This document shows positions 1 through 10,650 of a stretch of 64,000 nt of DNA, piece by piece. The stretch covers positions 9,857,001 to 9,921,000 of the forward strand of contig JAQPZY010001685.1 in the NCBI GenBank assembly GCA_029931535.1. Direction: 5' to 3'. Every line of letters begins with the position of its first letter. The stretch's first letter is position 1. The translations under genes were made by a program, and so were the position numbers. The DNA is from Margaritifera margaritifera (Eukaryota > Mollusca > Bivalvia > Unionida > Margaritiferidae). Below the pieces are notes generated by a model. That model did not search any database. It saw only the letters and a program-made list of their open reading frames with translations, and was not told the DNA's origin.

Positions 1-439
1 AACACCTGACATTTTCCTTGAAAATAACTGTCAAGTTAGTCAATAAAGAGAGCTTTGATGCGTTTCGTCTCCAGAGAAGTCGATGGAGGTAAGGAATGGT
101 TACACAAGGCGTTATAGAACTTTTTTAAAAATCTTCTCTTCTGAGATAATGGCCCATGCAGGATCCAGATACTCTTCCAACTTGTCTTCTAAACTGATCA
201 TCAAGCATTTGTCTTGTTGTTTCCGACTGGAATGTTTGATTTGTCATCCATGACAATGTCTTATGGCTAGGCCAGTGATTCTTTCAGCCAAGTCACGGGC
301 AAAACAGGAGACGAAGTATTCTTCTTTGCTCTGGCCGTCTTGACATCATGACTGTAGTGTTGTCTTGTTCACTTGTGGCCTCTATCCCCAAAGGTTTATG
401 TTCCATCTTATAATGGTCTATTATCACTTCTCCAAACCT

Positions 440-1182
440 TCTTCATATCCGTAGTATTGTCAAATTTTGCATACAAGATGAGGTTCACCATGTTCTCCAG
501 AGATACTACGAACTGAAGTTTCCCATCAAATTGGCTCGATTTTATAGGGTGCAAGAGTTCCTCGTCGTTGGCTTGGTCTGGAGTGAAATCATATCATCCT
601 GCCTAATACTTGTCTCGCAACCACTTGTCCAAATGAAAAACGATCCATCATTTCTAAACTGCGTTCTTGTTTGATTTTCTTTCGGTGGTCGTTAAATTCA
701 ACATTGTGAGGATCGTCATACGCAGTCAACCTTGTGTCGACAAACGTTTCCAAAGTGTCAGGTTTCCATACCAATCAAGCTTCCAGATGTGTGTTCTTGC
801 CTTATTTTCATCATGTCAAGAGATATTCCACGTGGGCTCGGTAAGCGAAAGTGTCGATGCTGCTGCTGACCAGGGGTTATTCAAGTATATCTGCTTCGTT
901 GAAGAGCCAATGCATGAAACTGATGACGAGAGTTGCTATGGCATCGAGGTCTGGATTGTTGTTGTCAGTTTTGAGAACTGTGACTTTCAAATGCAAGTAA
1001 CTGTTATGCAGATTGACGTAAACTTCGGTTTGTGTTTTTATTTCAATTCGACAAGTGCCAAGGTGGCCAAAGCCAACACAGGATGAAATTCTACCCACTG
1101 TAATTCTTGTATTATCATCATCCTCAGTGGCATTGCAAATAGATAGAGTTCTGACTGGGAACATGCGCAAGGATCTCAGCAA
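440..1182 (-). pseudogene. Polinton capsid-like protein (F54H12.2 family), remnant A
   Basis: The open pieces 1182-877 and 774-589 match the capsid ORFs of remnant B, with shared motifs such as EIKTQ, KTxNNNP and DDPHN followed by RKKIKQ. Near 603 the reading jumps to another frame with TPDQANDEELLHPIK and then a tail containing NLILYAKFDN, which is the usual C-terminal end of this family. The middle of the protein (matching about 8280-8740 in remnant B) is therefore deleted here, while the C-terminus that remnant B lacks survives. By family knowledge it is a virion structural protein. Confident as a remnant; which capsid role it had is inferred. Confidence 0.75.
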
Positions 1183-1739
1183 ATTATTTTCCTTATTTTC
1201 CAGTTAGTAATCAAACACGCATAATTCTCTGACAGCTGCTCTTCTTTTCACATTGTTTTTGTGAATGTGTCTATGAGGTCAGATGGTTGTTTGACGTCTC
1301 TTTCTACCTTGTACTTGCTGTAGGGTAGAGAAGGAGCAATGCCATCGCCAGAAGTGTTAATTAAATTTATAGGCGTGTCCAGACGCCCACGTAGGTCTTT
1401 TCCAGTTTGAATCAACACATTTTGTTTTGCTGCTTTCTTGAAGGATTCTTTAGGACTTGTTTGTCGATGGGCACGTTTCGTCGAAATTATTTTCCTTACG
1501 GCGAAGCTGCATCTTTTAAAGCATGCATTCTTCGAGTCACCGTGGTTTTAAGATGGGTGTTACCTTACGAAAATCTAATGTTAACATATCCCCTCAACCA
1601 TGTCCTAGTTGTCGAGCAACTCCGTGGTACTCGGGATATATCTGTTACAATTGACTGGAGAATCATTTTAGAAAATGTAGTTTCACCGCGACTCTTCTTT
1701 TCAAGAAAAGAATAGTTTGTCCAAGATCTCCTTTTAAAC

Positions 1740-2535
1740 TTATACTGACACTGTCAAAATACCATTTACTAACAGGAAGATAATGAGGGTGTACCAATTC
1801 TCGGTGAACGTGATACGTGTTTCCTCTTTCATCGTAGCAGCTATGGCAGCATCCGCTATGAAAGGAATGACTCCCAATAACGGAGCAGCCGCGTTGCCCA
1901 CGACGATGTACTCGACGACATCAGAATACACAAGCATCATATTTAGACCATCGTTCAATCAGATAAGAAAGCAAAAATACTTGTAGAATCGATCGTTGTT
2001 GTGAATGTCGTTCATAGGAATCAGAGGTGTGTCCACCTAGAGAAGCAAAATGACCGGGAAATTTTTATCCAACCAGAAGAACAAACAAACCGGGAGAAAA
2101 AAGTAGTGGCTATCTTTTTGCCGTCAGAAAAATACATTTTTAGACAAGGCGTAATTGTATGGTACTCGATCTGTACACTACGGGAAGTTTTTTCCAGTGC
2201 TTTGGCAAACTAATCGTTGAAAATAGCTTAAATTGTTTTGACGAGATGTTGAGCATTGAACTAATATCCTGTACGGATTCTCATGATATAAGTGTTCAAC
2301 TGAGGATTCTCTGGTGATGGTTTTTTGGATTCATAATAGACGGGATCCGTTTACACCAACTGTTCTTGTACTTCATCGTTAAGGATATCGAAGCTAAAAG
2401 TGTTTTGACCTTCGTTAATAATGATGTCTTGAGTAGGATAAATGATTTATACCAATGAGCTTTATGATCTAATTGCATGGCTTGAGACAATTTGGTTGTG
2501 AAGCAACATAAGGTGTTGTTGCAAAACATATCCAT
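1740..2535 (-). pseudogene. Polinton structural (minor capsid/penton-like) protein, remnant A
   Basis: The N-terminal piece (2535-2296) shares a CFTTKLSQAMQL-type stretch with SYFTTILSQAIQL of remnant B. The C-terminal piece (1958-1740) shares NxMLVYSDVVEY, VGNAAA and ITFTEN with remnant B 6939-7238. Several stops and frame changes separate the two pieces. The family occurs next to F54H12.2-like capsid genes in invertebrate Polintons. The precise virion role is not evident from sequence. Confidence 0.65.
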
Positions 2536-2639
2536 AGAACTGTCACTAGGTAATGTTAAATAAATTTGTTATTAATAGTTCGATGGTTCTAGTTTCCGAG
2601 GAGTCACTCGTTGTCAAAGGAAAATACATTCCCAAATGT

Positions 2640-2880
2640 TCCTGTAGGGCTGCTACTGTACTTGGAAGAGTAGTGTCAACCACTTTGTTTCAAGAGCAGT
2701 TTTAATGCTTGCACTAACTCTGAATTTGTTTTAAAAGTCAATAAAACTAACCAAGCTGATTTTGAAAACACTTTATTGACATAAATATGTGTAATCACAA
2801 TTGTACGACGCCAAAGGAGAGACAGAGAGGTAAGGCAATGTAAAGCAGAAAGGTGGTGCACTGTTTTCGCTAGTAGAGCG
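2640..2880 (-). pseudogene. Polinton integrase fragment, remnant A
   Basis: The best-preserved part reads VFSKSAWLV, then TNSELVQALKLL, matching the core-domain strand after the first catalytic Asp in remnant B (VFSKSA ... SSELVRALKLV). Similarity to remnant B fades upstream of about 2880 and the second Asp and the Glu are not readable. This is a retroviral-type (rve) DDE integrase by family. It is a short decayed piece. Confidence 0.65.
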
Positions 2881-2944
2881 GTGAGATCGTGCTGCATCAC
2901 TTTCGGTAGACTGGTTCCCTAGCTGTAAAATAATTAGTGGTCCG

Positions 2945-4204
2945 ATATCTATACCGAATATCAATTTTGCACATTTTTGTAAACTGACAACCTTAGACAC
3001 CAGGTATGCACCGCGATAATTAGGGCGGTATTCTAAACACATGCAATGATAATAAGCGACACTTATGTAATGCAGACAGATAATAAGAGTGAATGTTGCT
3101 TTGTAAGAAATGTTCACATGTTCATATATTATAGATGTAGATAACTGAATAAATGCAGGGATTTGAATAGTTGATATCATGTTTTTCTTAATTCTCTTTG
3201 TGTCTGCCATACTCATGTGCATGCATCAACAATGAATTTGTTTCGATGTGATACAGAAAATAGTATTGTCATTTTAATGTAATATGTGCAAAAAAGCAGT
3301 GAATTTAGGAGTTGGGAAATATCGTTCCACCCTGCAACTCAGTCTTTTAAATTCATGTAAAAATGTAACTAAAAACAACCAGGTGATTAATGTGGTGACC
3401 AAAACCAAAATCTGCCCCATGTTGTCAATTTCAAATGTGTCATGAAACTGTTACCTGTGCCTTTAGTACAAATATAACTGCTGAAATGGCGATGGACAAT
3501 TATGGTCAACATGGAGTCTATTAGATCTTAAACTTCAATCAAACAAGGATGTGTACAAATGTGACAATTGATCCAGATAGTAGTAGTTATTGAGCAGCTG
3601 TAAAGCTTTGTGAGGTTTAATTTCCATAATTATATGCATCTTTAATTGTGCCTGCTCAAAATTACACTAAAATGATTCGTTGTATTGTAATTTCTCATAA
3701 ATCAACTAATAACTCTAATAGAAATGCAGAAATGCACACAGTTGTCATGGATACAAACACTACCCCCACACTATAGGGATCATACGTCTAATTAACTAAT
3801 TAATTTCCCAAAGAACATAATGTTAATATATAAAAATAAAAGTATTAATTTCTTCATTTGATCGACATACAAACCACACATGCTTCCATCCATCAGAGTT
3901 AGAGAATTTTTTCAGCCTTGAAAAACAGGTGTTTCGCAGCATTTTCTTGCGCCTCGTGCTGCTGACGAGGGCACTGCCTGGTCTGCACCTAATAGCATAG
4001 CCTCGCACCAAGAGTCCGTATGCTATTTTCTCAGTGGGAAATTAAATACAGGATATAAAAATAAAAGTAAATATTTTGTTGTCAACTATAGTAGATAGAT
4101 CGAGGTTTATGAAATGTATAATGAACAAAAAATTAAAATCCATTTACTAGCCAATTGGTACATCTAAACATATTTAGTACTCTGTTTTTAATTACCCCAT
4201 CAGT
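2945..4204. other. Spacer between the two Polinton remnants
   Basis: About 1.26 kb of AT-rich sequence with no recognisable gene. It is bracketed by a direct repeat of about 40 bp (2907-2945 and 4205-4243). The longest open frames (minus 2773-3222, minus 3823-4011) show no known domain. Confidence 0.5.
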
Positions 4205-4254
4205 AGACTGGTTCTCTGGCTGTAACAAATTAGTGGCCCATTACCTGCAAATAA

Positions 4255-4452
4255 AAACCCATTTCTAAAAGAACTTCTACCTCTCTGGCGACGACGTCTT
4301 TATCTAATGCACTGGCTGCTGCACCAGCAGCGAAAAAAAGTGGCCTTTTTAAGACAAAAGTACAGGACAAAACAGGTGTGTTACTAAGTTTATTGGATTT
4401 ATATAAACCAGAACTGGCACAATGTATTCCATTGAAAACATCTCATCGTTGA
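4255..4452 (+). other. Open frame without start, Ala/Lys-rich, unassigned
   Basis: A 65-codon open stretch without an ATG, rich in Ala, Ser, Thr and Lys (SNALAAAPAAKKSG), then a Leu-rich end (LLSLLDLYKPELAQ). It lies just after the direct repeat at 4205 and upstream of the Polinton small ORFs. It may be a broken Polinton gene; I do not recognise it. Confidence 0.2.
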
Positions 4453-4680
4453 GTGGTGCCCATAGCTAAGTTGGTATGACGTCGCGACAATCCGTGGGGT
4501 CAAGAGAAGAGTTTAAAACTCCGCCTGCTCCTTTTCTTCCTCGTCCAGCATACAAAAGGAAGAAGTGTTGAATAAGATTAAGATCAGGTTTTGGCTCCTG
4601 AAACAAAGATGTCACAAAGTTCACACCAATCATCATCATCGACAACGTCAAAAAGAACATTCATCCAGATAAGGGAAAAA

Positions 4681-5018
4681 ATGGGACTCCCTTATCATAT
4701 GGCTAAATATTGAACTATTTTGTCAATACTCACCAAATCACACTATCCGAGGCGAAAACAAATCATTCAAAAAGCACCATAAGAAATCATTGATACCGTT
4801 AATGTTGCTTGAACATTCTAAAAGGAACGGTGCCTTTGATCAAGATACAGAAACAGCGATTTGGAAATCATCGTCACCTTCGTCACCAAATGGTAACATC
4901 AATGCCCATCAGTCCAAAAAATGCTCATCAAACGAGGATGATAGGACCGTTGTTAAAAGTGGATTATCCTTTATTAGGATTCGTTGCTGAACCTCTTTTA
5001 GGAAGATTGATGAGATGA
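4681..5018 (+). pseudogene. Polinton small protein, decayed
   Basis: The reading begins at MGLPYHMAKY, passes RRKQIIQKAP, then after frame changes LLKVDYPLLGFVAEPLL. This layout, a basic N-terminal half ending in a hydrophobic Leu/Pro-rich tail, is typical of a small ORF found near capsid genes in Polinton-like elements. At least one stop and one frameshift interrupt it. Function in the family is unknown to me. Confidence 0.45.
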
Positions 5019-5091
5019 TGAACATAAATATAGAAATGATACACTTTTCTGGAATTACACATGTTTCTGGGAAGACATCACACTTGTAACC

Positions 5092-5340
5092 TTGAATCTT
5101 ATGGAAGGATGGAAATTAACTTTAGTTCCTTACAAACGATATATGGAACTCGATTGTTGGTACAAACAACGGACATCCCATTTACCTCCTAATCCTAATA
5201 TAACCGTGATGTCACACTTACAACAAATATTACAATCGTTGATGGATCGAACTGATTTATCAGAACCAGAAAAATCGCAACGGACAATTATTGCAATGTC
5301 TTCAACTGTTTCATCAGAACGTTTTAGACGATACGACTAA
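5092..5340 (+). pseudogene. Polinton small acidic ORF
   Basis: An 82-codon frame with MELDCWYKQ, then HLQQILQSLMDRTDLSEPEK. The pattern of a short helical segment with a DRTDLS motif recurs in small Polinton/adintovirus-like ORFs. The N-terminus is unlike that family and may be noise. A degenerate continuation with PPAPFPPP and a basic run follows at 5440-5525. Role unknown. Confidence 0.4.
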
Positions 5341-5750
5341 ACTTACTCTGAGAGATTTTAAGAATGTTTTGAGAAGCGCAGACAAAAGCAGGAAAGACGA
5401 TGACAGTAACATCCTCCGGGATGGACGAGGAAGACAAAGAAACTAGAATAGAGTTTTTTCAAAATCCACCTGCTCCGTTTCCTCCTCCAAATATGTTAAC
5501 TTCCCCTACTCCCAGACGAAAATAAAAAAAGCTTGGGTCAAACGGTGATGTCGACACCCTCTTCAGTAGAGAAATAATAGAAAGAAGGTAAGACATAAGT
5601 CAAAAAAGAAATCAAGAAAAAAGCAATAAAAGAACCAATGACTACTCCTCCTATTACTCGTTGGGTGACTTATTAAAGAACATCAACAACAACAAACCAC
5701 AAGGATACAATTTTAGTCAACATTTTCTTACAATCATGCTCATGCTGCTG

Positions 5751-6290
5751 GTTACTGAGGATTCAAAAATTGTATCATGCTGCTAAAACCAAACCTAAAA
5801 GTTTTCATCTGCAATATGTGCGACAATGGTTAGAACAATCAACGTACCCTTTACACATACCATTCGACGAAAATTGTCCAGAGGTCAAACAAAAGTAGCA
5901 GTCATCGATCATCAACGGCAAGCAGATTTAGCAGATGTCCCTCATTTCCTATCGTTTAATCGTGGTTACAAATATTTGTTTTATATCATTGACGTGTTTT
6001 CCAAATCAGCTTGAGTAGTTCATTTGATTTCTAAAACAAGTTCGGAGTTAGTGCGAGCTTTAAAACTGGTGGTGGACATCCTCTATGATGTAAAAGACAA
6101 AGGCAGCGAGTTTATGAACCAAGCTTTTTAAAAGAATTCAAAAAAGACACATTTATGTTTTTACCACTGAAGATCTTGAAGTGAAAGCTAATGTCATTGA
6201 AAGTTTCCAAAGAACAATTGTAGACTATTTTATTCAGCAGATGTCTTTGTTATCTTCTTCCCAATCCGTTGTTGATATATACCAACAGTA
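5751..6290 (+). pseudogene. Polinton integrase, broken but with D,D,E residues readable
   Basis: This is an rve-type integrase. An N-terminal piece (LYHAAKTKPKSFHLQYVRQW, from about 5772) joins by a frameshift near 5885 to the catalytic core. The first catalytic Asp is in QADLAD (codon 5925-5927), the second in DKGSEF (codon 6096-6098), and the Glu in NVIESFQR (codon 6199-6201), reached after another frameshift. D-to-E spacing is about 34-35 residues, as in retroviral-type integrases. Stops at 6012-6014 (TGA) and 6129-6131 (TAA) break the core. The enzyme would have integrated the element; this copy cannot. Confidence 0.85.
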
Positions 6291-6398
6291 ACAAAAGTAG
6301 CCTCTCAGCCATCGCCAGTCACAACTATTTCAATCACAGCAGCAGCCCTCTTCTGGAGCATTTGAAAAGTATTCGCCTTTGACCAGAACCATCGAACT

Positions 6399-7238
6399 AT
6401 GAATAACCAACTTTATGTAAGATTAGCTAATGACAGTTATATTAATATGTTTCCCAACATCACCTTATCTTATTTCACAACCATATTATCTCAAGCTATA
6501 CAATTAGGCTACGAAGCTCACAATAGTTTTAGTAGAAATCATTCATTGTACTCAAGCCATCGATATCAAAGAAGGCCAAAACAAAACAGTTTCATTGTCG
6601 ATATCCTCAACGAACATGTTCAACAACAGTTGAACCAAAATGAACCTCTCATTTACGAATAAAATGTTTAAAAAAACCTCAGTTCAACAGCTATACCATG
6701 AGAAGAATATTATTTCAATGCTCAACATCTCGTTGAAAAGCAATGGAGAAAACTGCCGAATTGTACTGATCGAGTACCACAAATAACTCAATGTCCTAAA
6801 ATGTACTTTTCTGACTGCAAAATGATGGCCACTACATCTGTCCCCGGTCATTTTGCTACTCTGGGTGGACACAGCTCTCTGATTCCTATGAAAGACATTC
6901 ACAACAACGATTGATTCTACAAGTATTTTCGCTATCCTATGTTAACGAACAAGGAACTCAATTTGATGCTTGTGTATTCTGCAGTCGTCGAGTACAACAT
7001 CGTGGGCAACGCAGCTGCTCTGTCGCTGAGAGTCATTCCTTTCAAAGGGGATTCTGTCATAGCAGCTTACGATGAAAGAGGAAACACGTATCACGTTCAC
7101 CGAGAATGTATACATCCACATTATATTCATGCTAGTAAATGGTACGTTGACAGGGCCAATATTAGTATAAAAATAGATCTTGGACAAATTATTATATCTT
7201 CCAAAGAAAAAGTCACAACATTATTTAGTAAATTGTAA
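6399..7238 (+). pseudogene. Polinton structural (minor capsid/penton-like) protein, remnant B
   Basis: The N-terminal piece 6399-6662 has LYVRLANDSY, MFPNITLSYFTT and LSQAIQL. The C-terminal piece 6939-7238 has MLVYSAVVEY and VGNAAALSLRVIPF, then KIDLGQII. Between them (about 6663-6938) the frame is shifted with stops. Gene position between integrase and capsid and the two-piece match to remnant A support the call. In the family this protein is virion-associated; the exact role is inferred. Confidence 0.7.
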
Positions 7239-7249
7239 CTGATATATCA

Positions 7250-7480
7250 TGTTTACTAAGGAGTCACTTGAAAATGAGGACATAATATACGAGATGGGCC
7301 AAAACAAGATCTTCGTATGGTATCAACCATCTAAATACCGCGGTGACTCGAAGACTGCATGCTTTAAAAGATGCAGATTTCACGCAAGGAAAAGAAATTC
7401 TCCAAAACGTATTAATTGACAATCAAAATCCTAAAGAAACCGGCACAAAAGCAGGAAAACATGTGTTGTTTAAATGAAAC
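7250..7480 (+). pseudogene. Polinton small linker protein (pVI-like position), decayed
   Basis: Degenerate frames give MGQNKIFVWYQPSKYRGDS, then in another frame LKDADFTQGKEILQNVLIDN. The two-part pattern (a short Gly/Tyr motif followed by an amphipathic helix) is what small genes at this position in Polintons look like. Assignment is by position and a weak pattern only. Confidence 0.35.
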
Positions 7481-7677
7481 CTCCTCGGACGCTGAGACAA
7501 ACCAAATATTTCCTTCATACTTCTGGCGGAGGCATTACTTCCCCCTCTAAGAAACAGCAAGGACAAGGCAGAAACATACGTCGAAAACCTTTCAGACCTC
7601 ATAGACACGTTCACAAAAAAAGAATAAGAAAAGAAGAACAGCTGTCAGAGAATTGGATATTATTGATTATTAACTGA
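7474..7677 (+). pseudogene. Small basic Polinton protein
   Basis: A 67-codon frame rich in Lys and Arg (KKQQGQGRNIRRKPFRPHRH). It sits directly before the capsid gene, as expected for a DNA-binding or core protein in these elements. It has an ATG and no internal stop, but its neighbours are all broken. Function is inferred from composition and position. Confidence 0.35.
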
Positions 7678-7779
7678 AAAAAGGAAAATGATGCACCGAG
7701 ATTGTTGCAAATGTGTCAAATCAGATCTCGATTTGTTTGTCATGCCACCGACGATGATGACGATGCAATAATCCCAATG

Positions 7780-8880
7780 GAGAGGACTTCATCATGTGCC
7801 ATCTTTGACCACCTCAGCACGAATTGAATTTGAAATCAAAACACAATCCAATGATTACATTGATCTGAATAGCATTTTCTTACAACTGAAACTGAACGTT
7901 CCCAAAACGGAAAACAACAATCCAGAAAAAGATGCCAGAGTAGCTCCCATCAACAGTTTCATGCATTCAGTGTTCAGTGAAGTTGATATGTACTTGAATA
8001 ACCAACTAGTCAGCAGTAGCATGGACACTTACCCTTAACGAGCCTATCTGGAAAATCTCTTGACGTACGTAAAAGAAAACAAAAACACACATCTCGATGC
8101 TTGATTGGTATGGAAACCTAATACTTTGGACAAGTTCAACGACACAAAATTGACTGCGGATGACGATCCTCACAATGCTGGATTTGACGACCCCCGAAAG
8201 AAAATCAAACAAGGACGTAGTTTAGGAATGATTGATCGTTCTCATTTGGATATGTAGCTGTAAGAGAAGTACTTGTTAAATGGAGTGGATGTACCTCTGA
8301 AACTGAATCAAAATAGTCCCGTGTTAAATTTGATGGCTAATGCTAACGAGAACAAAACGAGTATCAGATAAGCCAGACTTTACGTGCGCTTTGTGGAAAT
8401 TTTACCTAAAGTGTGAAACGACATCAGTCAAACTCTGAGCAGAATGGCGGCTATGTATATTCTACGACAAGTGGAAGTCAAAACCTCCATCGTTGCCTCT
8501 GGACTCCGATTCAAGATCAAAGCTGATGTTTTCCAAAAACGTTTGCTCACTGGTATCATCAGCAATGCGGCCCTCAGTAGTGCTATCGATCAAAATCGTT
8601 TCGAGTTCCAACTCTTCAACGTGTCCAAGATAAAAGTCACCCGTGATGGCCTGACGTTTTGTGCCAAACCCTTTGAACCTAACATTACCCAGAAAAGATT
8701 ACTCGAAATCTTACTTGAGACTTTGCCACAGGACAGTTACCTTACCTCCACTGACTTCTCTGCCGACGAGACGCATTGAAGCTCTCTTAAAGCAAAGTAC
8801 TGAGACTGCCCGTTCATCAACTTATTTGACAGATATTTTCAAGGAAAAAGTCAAGTGTGAAATGATGACTTATCATTATT
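7780..8880 (+). pseudogene. Polinton capsid-like protein (F54H12.2 family), remnant B
   Basis: N-terminal piece 7796-8038 (FEIKTQSNDYIDLNSIFLQL, FMHSVFSEVDMYLNNQL) stops at a TAA where the family continues. The middle at 8100-8400 reads DDPHNAGFDD and YLLNGVDVPLKLN with stops. The piece 8444-8779 has YILRQVEVKTSIVASGLRF, then RLLTGIISNAA and FNVSKIKVTRDG. The C-terminal tail typical of the family (kept in remnant A) is missing; 8740-8880 reads on to unrelated sequence just before the protease. By family knowledge it is a virion structural protein. It has at least four breaks. Confidence 0.8.
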
Positions 8881-8890
8881 TGTAAAAAGA

Positions 8891-9298
8891 ATGAACACCC
8901 AGGAACTTTTTTTACTTTTTGACTCACTTTCGTCCACAGCTTCTTTGAATATAGTGGTCTGTGCTAAAGATGAACTTCCTGATCGAAAACTTAAAGACTT
9001 TCAAGCTTATTTCATCAACACATGCGACAGTCGTCGTCCAGGAACGCACTGGGTAGCCATCTACATTTACAACGACCACAATGTGGAATATTGTGAATCT
9101 TATTGATTACTTCCTCTGGAATACAACATCATTGACTTCATGAGAAGAACTGCTGTATCTACTCAGTTCAATACTATGATATTATAAGGACCAGATTACA
9201 TCATGTGTGGACAATATTGTGTGTATTTACTTCATCAACGCAGTCTTGCATTTCCCTTAGAATATTTTGTGACTTGTTTTGACCCCGAGTACTCTTGA
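8891..9298 (+). pseudogene. Polinton adenain-type cysteine protease with two stops
   Basis: From ATG 8891 the frame runs 135 codons with internal stops at 9104-9106 (TGA) and 9185-9187 (TAA), ending at TGA 9296-9298. The catalytic His is in GTHWVAIYI (codon 9047-9049), the acidic residue follows in EYCESY, and the catalytic Cys is in MCGQYCVYLLH (codon 9218-9220), all in one frame. These match the adenovirus-type (C5) protease order of His, acidic residue, then Gln/Cys. The role would be virion maturation. The two stops are simple substitutions, so this is one of the least decayed genes of the remnant. Confidence 0.85.
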
Positions 9299-10556
9299 AA
9301 CGGTAATAAAATAGAAGGTGGTTTTATTAACATAATGGTTACAAATTTTCTTTTGCTCAGAAATGTAGTGTGTATCAATGTCAAAAATGACACTGTATAA
9401 GATCATTGGAAGTCTAGTCTGAATCCACAACATTGTCAACCTTGTAAATATATATTCACGTTTATTGTTTTGGTATTTTGCAAATGAAGAGGAAGGGACG
9501 TGCCCTAATTCTTCCGCTTCAAAGTGGATGTTTCACTTAGAGGGGTTTATTCAACAGGCAAACAGCAACAAAAAAAGAAAGAAACCAAATAATGGTGATT
9601 TTGAAAAAATGGTGACTCTTTTTTTTTCTAAAAAGACACAAATGACAAAAATATTTAATATAATGTTTCACATTCAATCTTTACATTTTTCATTTTTTTT
9701 TCTCACGTCCACGTACCGATTCGGAAGGATGTTTTCCTTTATCTGCGTTCTTCTACCATCTAAGGCGATCTGTTCACAAGCCTTACCACCCATCTTCAAC
9801 TTCTAAAACAATGAGCGAAAGTATTAGGAACTTCACCGAAGCCATGGTACACATAAACTGGGTAAGTCACCACTTTGTTGAGAGGAAAATGGAGAAGAAG
9901 ACCACTAGTTTCCTCCAAATGGCCCAAGACCATGTTAGACAAGTCCTGCGAAAAATAATGATACAAAAATAGATCAAAAAGGAAAAGAAACAGCAGCAGA
10001 GAAAGGGAGAAAAGGTGAAGGAATGGAAGGTGGAGATAGATGAGGTCACTGTCTTCTAGATAAATTAAAACACTTTGCTTTAGTCAAGCCAATGATGAGA
10101 CTTACCCGTCCTGGTTATCGTCTGGTTTAACGTCTCAACGGTCCTGGACGAAAACCACCGGCCCTTTTTAATACCTTCCACATCTGACAATAAAAGCATT
10201 ACACGATTAGCTTTCCGAAAAGGTTTAAGGCCTTGCTATATTTAACTCAGTGTTTGACTCCGACATAATGAAACATGAAAAAACTGAAGTGGTTGCGGCA
10301 GAATAAGTATGTGTGGAATCTATTTAAGGGAGACTATTCCTGTAAGTTTGCAGTTGCTGAGTTGGTGTAGGAGTTAGCTTTAGAAAGACTAATTATTAAG
10401 AGGAGTAGAAAATGACCTTTTTTATGATTGTGATCATATTGGGTCATCTTTAGACTCTGCAGTATGCCTAGGATGTATACAATTATAGGTTCATGCTTAC
10501 ATGTTTGTTGAACGTAAATGTATATCTAGTTGAAGTAAATCTTTCATGCACAATGA
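9299..10556. other. Non-coding stretch between Polinton B and the LINE
   Basis: No recognisable gene. A short plus frame at 9811-9969 begins MSESIRNFTEAMVHINW and meets GTAAGT, which resembles a donor site, but nothing else supports an exon. Confidence 0.4.
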
Positions 10557-10604
10557 ACACACACGCACACACACACACATGCACACACACACGCACACAC
10601 GCAC

Positions 10605-10641
<37 letters not shown>
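10556..10641. repeat. CA microsatellite
   Basis: About 85 bp of CA with a few CG and TG interruptions, directly abutting the truncated 3' end of the minus-strand LINE. Confidence 0.95.
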
Positions 10642-10644
<3 letters not shown>

Positions 10645-10650
10645 CTCGCC

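Larger units (their letters stand above)
1..2880 (-). mobile_element. Decayed Polinton/Maverick remnant A
   Basis: Read on the minus strand, this stretch gives the same gene order as remnant B: integrase piece (about 2880-2640), structural protein (2535-1740), a basic region, then an F54H12.2-like capsid protein (1182-440). The last 70 bases match 8740-8860 of remnant B. All reading frames are broken. Protein-level similarity between the two copies is obvious, but many stops and indels separate them. No polymerase, packaging ATPase or protease could be read here, and the element may continue past the left edge. Polintons are large self-synthesising DNA elements that encode virion-like proteins. 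This copy cannot be functional. Confidence 0.8.
4255..9298 (+). mobile_element. Decayed Polinton/Maverick remnant B
   Basis: Gene order on the plus strand: small hydrophobic ORF (4681-5018), small acidic/Leu-rich ORF (5092-5340), integrase (about 5751-6290), structural protein (6399-7238), short linker protein (about 7250-7480), basic protein (7474-7677), F54H12.2-like capsid (about 7780-8880), adenain-type cysteine protease (8891-9298). This is a Polinton late-gene block. No protein-primed DNA polymerase or packaging ATPase is present, so the copy is truncated or partly deleted. Every gene carries stops or frameshifts. It lies head to head with remnant A. Confidence 0.85.

Noticed and set aside
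667..1086. 139-codon plus-strand ORF
   Set aside because: Antisense shadow of the minus-strand capsid remnant, which has recognisable similarity to 7796-8260.
2773..3222. 149-codon minus-strand ORF, the longest in the first 10 kb
   Set aside because: It overlaps the integrase remnant in another frame and has no recognisable domain or matching counterpart in remnant B.
8891..9298. Reading the protease and capsid remnants as an adenovirus insertion
   Set aside because: Presence of an rve integrase in the same gene block and F54H12.2-like capsid identify a Polinton/Maverick, not an adenovirus.
10050..10200. GGTTTAACGTCTCAACGGTCC stretch resembling a SINE tail
   Set aside because: No tRNA-like head nearby and too short to support a call.
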